This document shows, piece after piece, positions 44,963-55,964 of a DNA stretch of 64,000 nucleotides. This DNA is from Arachis hypogaea (lineage: Eukaryota > Streptophyta > Magnoliopsida > Fabales > Fabaceae): the NCBI RefSeq assembly GCF_003086295.3, contig NC_092048.1:39494425-39558424 (forward strand), read 5' to 3'. The position numbers and the translations under genes were made by a program. Under the pieces are notes generated by a model, which saw only the letters and a program-made list of their open reading frames with translations, did no database searches and was not told the origin of the DNA. Numbering within the stretch: position 1 is the stretch's first letter; each line of letters opens with the position of its first letter.

Positions 44963-46088
44963 CAGAAATTTTCGCCCTCGAAAATTTCATCAATCACTAC
45001 GAGTACGCGAGCATAGTCTGCCTTTATATCAAACGCATAACAGTTTCAAGGTCCTTTTACTCTGCGTGCTTCCGTTGCCGCGCTCTAATTTCTCTATCCT
45101 TGAGGGTCTCGGTCGTTCGTTCAACGCCGACCAACAGCCTCATTCCTTACTTTTATCGTCTTATCAACTCACACCTTATTAAATCTCAAATCATGTCGTC
45201 AATAAGGTTGCCATCATCGTTAATCATAGTCATTATCCCACATCACTATAATCAATTAAAGATCATCACCACACCTTAATCATACTCCATCACTATCCTC
45301 TCTCTCTCTCTCTACCAAGCCAATTCCTCTAATCACAGTTCAACTCCAAGCATAATCTCCAAACTTACTTTCTTATTCTCAAACCCTCAAATCTTTGCAT
45401 GACTTGCTGATATAAAGTCTCTGGCTTATCAATCAAAAAACCCCTTTCATTTCTAGAAATCAAATGAGTTTGGAATAGCAAGTTAACAAAATCATAAGAA
45501 TCCGCATTTCCTTTAATAATCTATAAAAGCATTTGAAACACATCTCTTTTGTTAAAATTACACATATCAAAAATCATCTTCAAAACCAAAACCAACACTC
45601 TTTCAAATGCTTGGGGAAGAATTTTCAACAGTACCTCCCCAAAAATTGGAGTTTACCACCTGTCACGAGTTTCCTCAAACCAATCTCAGTACCGCATCAA
45701 CATTTCAATTTAATGGTTTTCACATTCGTCTTTCAAAACCAATCATTATAAATCCCAATCTAAATCCAAGGTCACTATGACCCAACATCATGGTACTCAT
45801 CTCTCAAACACGACAACTTGCACTCTCTCATCATCTAAATCCAATTGTGCATTAATGATAGATTCCTCATCCACTTTAGAACCATCAAAGCTTGCAGCCG
45901 CAAACATTTCCAACTATTTGGGGATCATTACTTGCAGTGACCCGCTTAACCCTTCAAGTATTCAAACATAAGATACTATAGTAAACTTTTACAGCTCTTA
46001 TTCGTAGCTATCCTGCGTTACTGCTTCCACAAGTTTCCGCTGCTTTATTCTGATCTCTCGTCTAGTACGAGTTCTATCACTTACTTCC
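44963..46088. other. Interior of the chromovirus-type element without coding sequence
   Basis: 1.1 kb between the protease relic and the 3' LTR. Contains a (CT)n run at about 45299-45314 and the conserved-looking GAAATTTTCGAGGGCGAAAA upstream of the polypurine tract (minus strand). No RT, RNase H, integrase or chromodomain motif seen. Confidence 0.6.
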
Positions 46089-46412
46089 TCAAGTACTCAA
46101 CCACAACTTAGCATGACTGGCATTCACTAGATTTCTATCTATGATAGCCAAAACCACATACCAACTTAATTGTACTTTTAACACGTTGTTACTGATCTTT
46201 CGCTTACCAATTCCCAAACCGTCGGATCTAACGGTATCACCCGTTGTTGTAGTGAACACACGACCTTGTTGTTGGCCCTTGGTAGTATTCCGGTTGACCT
46301 TCTTAGGACGTTTCCAGGACATGTGTCCAACTCCTCTACAACCATGGCAAAGTCCCAATCCACCTCGACACGGAGTTCCCGGATGATGGCTTTGACATCC
46401 CCCACCAGTCAT
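46089..46412 (-). pseudogene. Second knuckle and start of the gag-pol junction, pol deleted
   Basis: CHGCRGVGHMSWKRPK (degenerate knuckle) and GQQQGRVFTTTTGDT, the linker that precedes the aspartic protease in Tekay/Del-type polyproteins. The expected protease DTGASHSF-like motif, RT and integrase do not follow; the frame turns into unrelated sequence and stops. It lies about 190 bp downstream of gag in a shifted frame. Confidence 0.65.
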
Positions 46413-46601
46413 TCCACTCTGAGGTTGCTTTCCGCTAAAGGCCTACCTAATCACTTATGCTCACCAAACCTTCTATTAAGATAACTTAGGGTTATCTAGA
46501 ACAGATCATAATTTTTCATTCGACCATGTATTATGAGTGAATACCAGCCTTCAACATTATCTAAAGTGGTAAAGAATTAAGTTATCAGTTTTCTTATTAC
46601 C

Positions 46602-47699
46602 TCAGGTATGAAAATCAGACCTGGCAGTCTCCCGGTCCTTCCGATGTGGGCAATCTCTGACCAAATGTCCTAGCTTTACGCAATTGTAACACAAACCCGA
46701 ACCATAACGACACGGTCTATTTGGGTGATGACCTCCACATCTCTGACAGCTCAAAACATCCGAAGCAGCCACTATTTGCTTTTCCCTACCTTTTCCTTGG
46801 GAATTCTTATTCGTCGCAAGGTCATTTCGCCTTTGGGGAAAACGTTGTGGGTATCCTCTTCTCTTAAACTCTTGAACCCTTGTTGGGTATTCTTGATTGT
46901 GCTCCCTGCGGTGGGACTCCTGACGGTCATTCTTCGCCTCAACAGCCTTCCTCACACATTCTTCAGCAATACGGCTCTTGTTCACAAGTTCGGAGAAGAC
47001 CCTAATCTCCATCGGTCCAACGGAGCTCAGGATTTCACTTCGAAGTCCTCCCTCATACTTAATACACTTCCATTCCTTGAAGTCTCCCGGGGTTCCTTGA
47101 CACATACGAGAAAACCTGAATAACTCCTCAAATTTATCCGTATACTCAGATACGGATATTGTACCCTGCTTCAGCTGCAGTAATTCAAGTTCCTTGACTG
47201 TTCTAGCAGAATTCGGGAAGTACTTCTTATAAAATTCCACTTGGAAGGCACCCCAGGTGATAGGATCATTCCCCTGCTGCAGGAGACGTCGAGCCCCTTG
47301 CCACCAATGCGATGCTTCCCCCGTGAGCAGATAGGTAGCAAATTCAACACACTGCTCTTCAGGCACCAACTGCGCTTGCAGTGCTCGCTCCATGGCCTGA
47401 AACCAGGTGTCAGCTTCAGTCGGATTAGTGGTTCCCTTGAACTTAGGTGGATTAACCTTTAAGAAGGTTGCCAGTGTCATCGGGCCCTGAGCTTCCCTTC
47501 CGCCATTGCCATTATTGTTTATCTGTTGCCCAAGAGCCTCCGCAGTGGCCTGCATAGCCGCAGCCATATTCTCCAACGCCGCCATAAGGTTTACCGGGTT
47601 ATTCGGGTTAATTTCCGGTTCCTGCGTGTTAGTACGGTCTCTCTTACGTCCCCGACCGGATCCACGAGGCGCCATCTGGTTCCTATACACACCAAACAA
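46602..47699 (-). CDS. Retrotransposon gag, intact frame, chromovirus-type element
   Basis: A 365-codon open frame; the likely start is the Met of MAPRGSGRGRKRD, 8 codons in. Capsid domain: FLKVNPPKFKGTTNPTEADT, WFQAMERAL, LTGEASHWWQGARRLL and FKKYFPNSARTVKELELLQL-like blocks (47480-47150). A CCHC knuckle (CYNCVKLGHLVRDC) stands near the C-terminus, preceded by a Cys/His-rich CQRCGGHHPNRPC. It is the only whole gene of the element and could supply particles or be packaged in trans with a pol from a related copy (inference). Confidence 0.88.
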   Translation of the reverse strand: MFGVYRNQMAPRGSGRGRKRDRTNTQEPEINPNNPVNLMAALENMAAAMQATAEALGQQINNNGNGGREAQGPMTLATFLKVNPPKFKGTTNPTEADTWFQAMERALQAQLVPEEQCVEFATYLLTGEASHWWQGARRLLQQGNDPITWGAFQVEFYKKYFPNSARTVKELELLQLKQGTISVSEYTDKFEELFRFSRMCQGTPGDFKEWKCIKYEGGLRSEILSSVGPMEIRVFSELVNKSRIAEECVRKAVEAKNDRQESHRREHNQEYPTRVQEFKRRGYPQRFPQRRNDLATNKNSQGKGREKQIVAASDVLSCQRCGGHHPNRPCRYGSGLCYNCVKLGHLVRDCPHRKDRETARSDFHT

Positions 47700-47876
47700 T
47701 CGATATCAAGTTGATCAGTCTCAATATCGGAAGTATAGTGCTTCAAAGTACCAAAGGTACACTCATGGACTTCATGCTAGAGGTATCGGTTAGATACCCT
47801 AACTAGCACAGGCACATACTCAGAGTATGCATTGGAGCATAAGCAGTTCCATCCCTCAGGCTCACGAGGACGAACT

Positions 47877-47888
47877 GCTCTGATACCA
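47877..47888 (-). other. Primer binding site (tRNA-iMet), chromovirus-type element
   Basis: Minus strand TGGTATCAGAGC, the perfect plant initiator-Met PBS, a few bases inside the right LTR. Confidence 0.92.
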
Positions 47889-47891
47889 TAA

Positions 47892-50800
47892 TGTAACACC
47901 TTAATATTCAAATCCTTATGCTCGAGTCATAAGTCAATGATATTACGGTGGTACGACTCTCAGGTGGATTTTTCATATATAAATATAGGTAATTTTCGAA
48001 AGGAGTATTAATCGAGAAGCCTGAAAAGAGTAGAAATAAAATCGTGAAGACGTATCACTCACGTTTCGACAACGAAAAGTTAAACTGCTAAGCCAAACGC
48101 GATATACGGACAAGGCATAAAGGAGATTAAGAGATAGATAACAGATAGATATATATAGCATAAGTAAATAGCCACTAGTCGTGACCCGCGAAGTTTAGGC
48201 CGGCTAGGGTACAGTATGAAAGTAGATGACAACAGTATATCCTAATCTCTCCCAAAGGAAACATAAGAGCCTCTATAGGCAAGTTCCAAAAGAGTTCAAT
48301 ACATAATATAATCTTTTCAAAACAAAGGTGGAGAGATTCTAAGCAAAACACAAAGTAGAGAAAATAAATATCTTTGCCGTCTCTCAGACGAACCACAGCT
48401 CACTTCTGAGCACCTGGACCTGTATCTGAAAAACAAGAGATATATACGGAATGAGAACCCCGGGCCCATGGGTACGGTAAAAGTGCCAAATAAATACAAT
48501 GCACTGCAATAAAAACTCACTAAGCATCCTAAGCTTCTTCACCAAATATCCAGCCTAAATTCTCACTAATCCATGAATAGGCAACTGTCGTAAGGGGATA
48601 CTAAATCTAGTTCCTGTTACACATGTTTCCAAACTCGCTGACTCTTCCACGAGTCAGACTCAGAATCATAAGCAAAACTATCACCAGTTGTTCTGCCTCA
48701 GCAATTCTATATCAATACATCATACCCTCGCCTGGAGCTAGTGAAACCACATCACTGCGTCTACCCAGGGAGTTCCAATTATCTCATTCAATAATCATCA
48801 TCATCATACAATCGCATCATCAATTCATCCCATCAAAAACAGCCCTCACACCCACCGACACCAGCATGAGGGGCCTTTGAGTTGTACAAACACAAGCAAT
48901 ACAGGCAAGTAATACACAAATATGGTGCAAGTAGAACAAGTAGCATATAGTCAGGTAACATGGCATATATGATGTAGAAATCCAAAACAAATGGCAAACC
49001 CAAACAATTCAAACATATGCAAATGATGAATGCCTGCCCTATGGCTGATGATATCATCTGTCGGTTATCAAGCCAACCCGACATGTCCGGTAGCTAACCC
49101 GGGCACAGTCTCTCTGCTGCGTATTAATATCATTAGAGGGAATATGCGCCCTGTCACCATTAGAGGGTATCTGCGCCCTGTCGCCATTAGAGGGTATATG
49201 CGCCCTGTCGCCCTTACAACCAGAGAGAAAACACAAACATGCTTACATTCAACATTTTCCATCATTATTCATTTATCATATGCCTTTATACTCAGCCATA
49301 ATCCATAATGGCTTTGCCGTAACTCGGTAATAACTCAGCCATCCGGCTCACAGTTCAATCCAGAACTAGCCAATTTATCAACATGGCTCCGCCGTATCCG
49401 GCAATAACTCAGCCATCCGGCTCATGGTCCAATCAAGAACCAACCATTTATCAATAAATATAGCCCTTCGGCTCATGGCATACACGGTACTTCCACCGCC
49501 ATCCTCCATATCTCATATAATCATCTTTGATCATCATTGATCTTACCCTTTCCCCTTGCTTCACTCGCAAGTTACTACATCCCCTAGCTCCTTTCTCATT
49601 GCTAGGCATATCATAATGATTTAATACATAAGGGGTGAGATCGGAGGCTTAGAAGTATGAGATTTGGCTTTTAAAACTCAAAAATCAACTTTGGCATGAA
49701 AGCAGGGCCACGCGTACGCGCACTCCACGCGCACGCGTGGATGGCCAAAAACTCATCGACGCGCAAGCGCCATATGCGCGAACGCGCGGGTTGAAAATAT
49801 CCAAACGGCGTGCAAGCGTCAGCCACGCGTACGCGTGGGTGCTCTTGCGCCCAGGCACAAAACTGGCACAACCCTGGCACAACTCTCTGGAAAATAGCTG
49901 GGCATTTGGTGCAGCGCATCGACGCGCCCGCGCACACCACGCGCACGCGTGGATGGTGCTTTCTGGAAGAACGGCGCGTACGCGCCAAGTGTGCCTACGC
50001 GCGGAGGGTCGTTCTGCTAAAAATTTTCTAAGTTAAAAGCTGCAGAATTTACAAATTCAACCCCCAATCTTTCGACGGACATAACTCTCTCATTTTAAAG
50101 CGTTTTTCACCCATTCTTCGAACGTCATGGACATCCCGGATCCAATTTCATTTCTAAACAAATTTGGCACAAAACAGGGATCCGTAGTCCAAGTTATGTC
50201 CCATCAAAATATGCCCAAAAACCATGTTTTCATACAAAACCACAAGGTGCCATTTTCAAAACAAGCCATTTTCAACTATTTTCAAAATCAACCAAAACAT
50301 GCCAATTTCAACCCTTTTTGAAATCAATCCAAATGTACCAAAATCAACATCAAGCCATCCTCAACTCATACATTGACACTTTACCAAAATTTCCAAAACC
50401 ACATCCAACCATTTCAACACTTCTCAATCAAATGCCTAAAGGATAAACACAATATCATGTCATACATCATTCTTCATCCCAATTTCCAATAATACCATTT
50501 CCAAATTAACCATCATTATACCTAATCAACATCATACTCACTATCACGTGGTTTCACCCACAAATCAACCTTAATCATTCCTCAAGCATATATCACAACA
50601 TACATATCTCTAATGCATCATCATACCATCAAGGCATCAATAATCATAATCACATATATGATCACATAATATATCTCAACCAAACCAAACATACCTCATC
50701 TACATAATTTCACCCAAAATTACCAAATTCCGTACTTCAACTCCTCATACCTTATTATTCAATAACCAACCTAATCATTCATATATTCATTATCTGAAAT

Positions 50801-52081
50801 TCATCCAATCACTTGTGCCATCATACAATGCACACATCGACTTACCTTTCTTACCTCTTTCCGGCCTCCTGCCCAAAATTCACGGCCTCCGGCCCAATTT
50901 TCACAATTTAAATGCACGAACCACAAATCAATACTCATTACCCGGTACATCAAATTCTCAATACACCAAGCATACATGGCCACACAATTTTCAACCCAAT
51001 CATTAATTCACATTGCATACCAACTATGCATATTAGCACCAACCATTTACACAATCCAAACTTAATCCTAGGGGCATCTAGCCTAGGAATTCTCGTCACA
51101 ACACACGGTACTTAAATGAAACTTAAACCGTACCTCTTGTAGCCAAACCAATTGAGCCTCTTCTTTGGAAGTCTTCACCAACCTTAGCTCCAAGCCTCAC
51201 CAAAGCTCCTCAAGCAATACCAATCTCCCAATTGTGCACCAACATCACCAAATACACTAACATAACCAATATCACATACATACATCAACCTAGGGCTCAT
51301 AAAAATGACAAATCACAAGGGTTTGAGCACATCTTACCTCAGCCCATATGAAGTAGGGATAGAACTCACTTAGAATCCATGTTGGAGTATCCCTAAACAC
51401 CCAAAACCACAAGATTTCAACACCAACTACCCAAAAACGTGTAACAGTAGAGAATTTCGAAAACTGGGTAGAGATGAATGAAATACTCACCACAAAACTT
51501 AGATAGAATTGTAGAGGATGAGAAGAGCGACGCGTGGCCGCAAACGGCTCGTCAATCAGAGCTCCGTAACTCAAGTTATTGTGGTTTGAAGATCAAAGAG
51601 AGTTAGGTTTTCTCTCTTCTCTTTTCTCTTCCCAATTTCAGCGCCCAACACCCCTTGTTTAGGGTAAAATGAGCTGAAATGCTCATAACTAATGTTCATA
51701 TATGTTGGGCCTTGGGTCCACTTATGCCCGGTTTACTTATTTTTGTCCATTGGCCCAATTTTAGACCAAAACCTTTAAGATTAGCGCTCTAAGTTGCACT
51801 TTAAATATTTCTACCTCCCCTAATTATAATTCCTCATTTCTTAATCTTATTTACTCATAATCAATTTTCTCAGCTGCAGTACCAGACAGATCTCAGCCGG
51901 TACTTCCGGTCAAAATTCCACTGCGCGCTTTTACGCAGAAAACTATGTTTTCCGACTCGGAAAAATTCACTGAATCCAAATATCATATTTAAATCATCAA
52001 ATTCCAATTGCCAAATCTTCCAACCATATTCACTCTTATTTAACTTATTATTTAATTAATTTCGGTTAGACCAGTATTACA
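47892..52081 (-). repeat. 5' LTR of the chromovirus-type element
   Basis: 4190 bp. Compared with the other LTR it has three instead of six 27-bp minisatellite units (49131-49211), an extra short duplication near 50867-50890 and scattered substitutions, many at CG sites (for example CGCGTACACG against CGCGTACGCG). Open frames in it also occur in its partner and have no known domain. Confidence 0.92.
49131..49211. repeat. 27-bp minisatellite, three units, right LTR
   Basis: Same unit as at 41935 but three copies. The two LTRs were identical at insertion, so the array has changed by three units since. Confidence 0.92.
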
Positions 52082-52456
52082 CCTGTCATTTTCTCATCAT
52101 TTTAATGAATGTCTTGTTTAATCAAGAAGTAACATTAGTACCTTTAGGATGAAGAATGTCAAAAAGTAAGTCCATTTTGCTATTGCCTTAATCTGGATTT
52201 ATCTTATAAGGTCCAATTGGAAATTCAAGGTAAGGACTAGTAAACAAACTTATACCTGCTCCTCTTCCTTTGCCATGTGTTGACTAACTGACGTCTGCAA
52301 AGCTCCTGTGCAGGATGCTAACTCTCTAGCAAAACTTTCATCGTTGTGGGTGGAAGAATTTAGCAGCTCAAATAGATGATCAAAAAGATTGTTTTCACCA
52401 AGAGAATATGTCTTTGCAACATTCTTCACACGTATATCAAGGGCTGGAAAAATCAC

Positions 52457-53004
52457 CTATATTCCAGAATAATATATTTCACTCAGAATGTTCGAAAGCT
52501 GAAACCATAGCTGAACAGGATTGATGCAGACAAATTAACAGAATAATCTTTGCCAAAAGTATGAAGGTTTCAAGTAAAGCAATAACAGAAGATTAAGAAA
52601 TTACTAAACAACACCGGTTTCTTTTTCCTCCTACTAACTCTTTCCAAGAGCAATAATAGAAGATTAAGGAAAAACACAGCAATAAATCAAGCGATTTCGG
52701 ACATGAAAAACTAGAAAAGCATAATCGCTGGCGGCAGCATAATTAAAATGTCGAGGGAATGGTTCCCATTGCTTAATTTACGCGCTGATTCTCGGTCGGG
52801 CATAATTAAAATTTAACAAAACAAAAATTAAAACCTAAAATAACACTTTTCTTTTTCATTAACTAAAAGCCCGGATTTGGGTCGGGTATATGTATCCATT
52901 TTATAGGGAACAGAACAAAAAGGATAAGAAACTTATCGCCTATGCTTCCATAACCCAACTGAGTTTCAACTGAGGGTCCTCTCGTAAAGCGAAGTTCAGT
53001 TCAG
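52457..53004. other. Divergent intergenic region upstream of plastid L3
   Basis: 548 bp between the first remaining BRUTUS exon (minus) and the L3 start (plus). I searched it for the missing BRUTUS first exon, which should encode the first hemerythrin helix, and found none. AT-rich, with the L3 leader at its right end (AACCCAACTGAGTTTCAACT). No sure TATA box. Confidence 0.55.
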
Positions 53005-55262
53005 ATGTCAATAATGTCGATATGTACAGCGATATCAGGGTGTTACTGGCGGAGCCCAGATTTGTTGAGCAATCGGGAGTCGAAGTCGTTTCTGAAACTG
53101 AAAGCGGGGAGCAGCAGGAGGCCGAGAAGAGCGGTGGTGACGATGAGCATGGAGGCTGGAGTTGGAGTGATGGGCACGAAGCTGGGCATGATGAGCTACT
53201 TCCAGGCCAACGGAGAGGTGGTGCCCGTGACGGTGGTGGGCTTCAAGGAAGGCAATATCGTGACGCAGGTGAAGACGGAAGCAACTGACGGATACAGTGC
53301 AGTCCAGGTCGGGTACCAAAGGGTGAGGGAGAGAAAATTGACTAAACCCGAAATGGGTCATCTCCAGAAGGCTGGTGCCATCTCCATGCGCCATCTTCAG
53401 GAGTTTCGCCTTCTCTCCGTCGACGCTTTTCAGCCCAACCAGCGTCTCGTCTTCGATCAAATCTTCCAGGAGGGCGATCTTGTTGACGTCTCCGGCACCA
53501 CCATCGGCAAGGGTTTCCAAGGTTCTTTTCTTTTCTTGCTATTTGCTTTAGAGAATCATGCTTTCAAATTCTCATACTTAATCCGAATCACAGGCAAAAC
53601 ACTGAATGAAATTGCAAGTAAACGTGAATGTATATTCTTTTATCCAACGTCTTTAGAATACTCATAAAATTAATGCAAATTCATATTATCACTCGAGCAG
53701 ATCATCATTATTCAAATTACAAATAATGTGAGTCTGCAATTTGAGCCCAATTAGTTTTGATATTATGTCAATTTTGAACTTGAAATCTAGAAAATCCAAA
53801 CCATATTATATCTCATAAGACAATGGCTCTCTGCATAAGAATTAATCGCAAGTAAGATTAGTTCTTTAATAATTTACATGTAGTTTTCCATTGAATTTTG
53901 CATTATATTTGCTTGGATTTGACTTGAATTTGGAACTCTTATTTTTCCTTATTAAGATGTTGTCCCTTAGCATTCTCCTCTTGAAAAACTTTATGCACAA
54001 GAGAAATTCAATATTTCTCAAATTATTACTTTATTCCCACCAAATCCTCAAATTTAAAGTATATCTTTTGCACTCATCTATTCTGTCTCTATCAATATCT
54101 TTGGTGAGTCCTCTCTTTTTTTAATATCGACATTAAGCTGAGAAGAATGGACAGTGAAAAAGGAAAGGCTACTTTGACCTAAATGGTTTCTCCAGAATTA
54201 GGCCATATAGCAGCATCATTCACATGAACATTCAGTTATTGTTGATGTGAGTGCTTATTGTCGTCTGTGGATAGTGAGAGGTGCGACGGGAGAGTTCTGG
54301 GGTGGCAGGGGTCCAGGAGGGGTGGGGGGTTGGCACTTGGCACTGAGTTTGAGGAGCAAATTCGTCTAAAAGTTAATTATTTTTAACATGTGAACCATTT
54401 GAAAATTTTAATGGATGTTATGAATTTTTTAAAAATGTTGGAGATGATTTTGATTTTTGGCAAAAACTTTAAGAACCAAAACAATACTTTACTCATTTGA
54501 AAACTTTCAGCGTCAAGTGTTTATTTAAAACCATTAGAACAAAATCCTTTTTATTTTATTGGGTGTTAGATAGTAGAGAATTCTTCCCTTGATTTTAGCA
54601 ACTTTTGCCATGACCATTCACATTTCACTCTTTTCTTTCAACCATCCATGAGAATTCGATGGGTATTGTGCGAGTTTCATAAAGGAAATATCATTTTTGT
54701 ATTGCTTTGTTATTTTAAATTCTCGTCAACAAAACAGTGAAAATTAGAAAATAGGAAGCCTTGAGAATAAAAAATCCAGTGACAACAATGCGACATCTTT
54801 TAATATCATGCACATTAAGATATTTTCTCTATTAAACTCTAATCAATAACCACTTAGACTTCCTGCTCATAACATATTTAGTTGATAGCCTGATAGATGG
54901 GTATGCATGATAGTAGCATTCAACCCTCAGCCAGACGTGAACATTACTTAATTATCTTAAAGTATTGTGCAGGTGGAATCAAGCGTCACAACTTCAAGAG
55001 GGGTCTAATGACCCATGGTTCTAAGAGTCACAGACAACTAGGATCAATCGGTGCTGGAACTACACCTGGCCGTGTATACAAGGGAAAGAAGATGCCTGGT
55101 AGGATGGGAGGAACCAAGAGGAAGATTAGAAAGCTTAAAATTGTCAAAATTGATAAGGATCTTAATGTGGTTATGATCAAAGGTGCTGTCCCTGGTAAGC
55201 CAGGGAATCTTCTGCGAATAACTCCAGCCAAGATTGTTGGGAAGAACATTCCAAAAAGTTGA
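53005..55262 (+). CDS. RPL3: 50S ribosomal protein L3, chloroplastic (uL3c)
   Basis: Nuclear gene for a bacterial-type L3 of the plastid large subunit, which helps shape the peptidyl transferase centre. Exons 53005-53521 and 54973-55262 (GT-AG) join to 807 bases, 268 aa, the usual plant length. The first 45 or so residues are a Ser/Arg-rich transit peptide ([20 protein letters not shown]). Mature part: [90 protein letters not shown] and [17 protein letters not shown]. An earlier or later in-frame Met (53011) is possible as start. No lesion. Confidence 0.96.
53522..54972 (+). other. Intron of plastid L3
   Basis: 1.45 kb. AT-rich overall, with a short G-rich block (GGGGTGGCAGGGGTCCAGGA near 54298-54330). 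No transposon ends or coding sequence recognised. The small open frames in it read from intron sequence. Confidence 0.6.
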
Positions 55263-55411
55263 TGTGTGTCATGGTTTTTTGTTTTTATCGTTTTTCTTAA
55301 TTCTTAAATTCCTGTTTATTATCTTCTTAGCGTTAGTGTTGGCCTTGATTAATTGTCTGTAACTCTGTGCCCTTATTGTTTATTACTCCTCCATCATAAA
55401 GTTGATACTCG

Positions 55412-55640
55412 CTAGGGGTGTGCATAGGTCGGGTGAAACCGGATTTGATGTGACCCAGACCCGACCCGAAATATATACCGGGCCTATTTATTAGATTCGA
55501 ACCCGGCCCTATATCCAATGAAACCTATACATTTTCGGGCCACGATTATACCGAATAAAAACCGGGTGAAAACCGGGCCGTTAACATTTTATTACCTTGA
55601 TACCTTTTTATAAGATAGCATGTGAAAATATCTAAATTTT
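55412..55640 (+). repeat. CTAGGGGTGTGCA-type repeat (hAT-like MITE candidate)
   Basis: Begins CTAGGGGTGTGCATAGGTCGGG, followed by many CCGGGT/ACCCGG words (GACCCAGACCCGACCCG, GAAAACCGGGCCG). This start is shared in form with the repeat at 37156-37385 read from the other strand. Right end uncertain within the AT-rich stretch to 55950. Confidence 0.5.
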
Positions 55641-55964
55641 CAATACTCCAACCATTATTTGACATGATAAAATTCACTTAGAAAAATAAACAATAACTAA
55701 CTCTTTTCTAAAATTAAAGTATAACCATAATTAATACTAATATTGTCTAATAACACCAAATATTTAATTCAATAAATATAACACAATATTATATATTAGT
55801 CTAAAATCTTATGCATTTTAAACATAAAACATTAACTTATAGTCTTATAATAACTAATAACACAATATTAAGGTTTACAATACTTAAATTTCACATAACA
55901 ATAGTCATCATCCATCACTAATAACACAAAATATTAATTCATTACTCGCCCTTATCATCCCATT

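Larger units (their letters stand above)
40697..52081 (-). mobile_element. Ty3/gypsy chromovirus-type LTR element, complete ends, 4.2-kb LTRs, no pol
   Basis: Two direct repeats, 40697-44949 and 47892-52081, start TGTAACACC and end TATTACA on the plus strand. CCTGT stands directly outside both (40692-40696 and 52082-52086), a 5-bp target-site duplication. On the minus strand a Met-type PBS follows the right LTR and a polypurine tract precedes the left LTR. The 2.9-kb interior holds gag and the first part of a protease region; RT, RNase H and integrase are absent. Gag, PBS and the GGGGGTAGAATGTAA junction suggest a Tekay/Del-type chromovirus. The LTRs are very alike, so the insertion, in an intron of the BRUTUS gene, looks recent. 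Confidence 0.92.
37383..52456 (-). pseudogene. BTS: BRUTUS-type hemerythrin E3 ubiquitin ligase, fragment interrupted by transposons
   Basis: Plant BRUTUS proteins bind iron through hemerythrin domains and limit iron uptake by marking transcription factors for degradation. Exons here (minus): 52456-52256 (FPALDIRVKNVAKTYS), 39273-39079 (FLCSIPVNMMTEFLPWLS), 38959-38650 (THPIDEILLWHNAIRK), 38474-38248 ([16 protein letters not shown]), 37927-37759 (KLIERVLPWLIGSLTAEE) and 37639 to about 37385 ([15 protein letters not shown]). Missing are the first exon with the start codon and everything after the second to third hemerythrin linker, including the CHY and RING zinc fingers. A TAG at 38765-38763 and a 2-base loss near 38275 break the frame. 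The intron 39274-52255 is 13 kb because of inserted elements. A pseudogene on present evidence. Confidence 0.88.

Noticed and set aside
52457..53004. The missing first exon of BRUTUS
   Set aside because: Read in all minus frames; nothing resembles the expected N-terminal hemerythrin helix, and splice donors are not matched.
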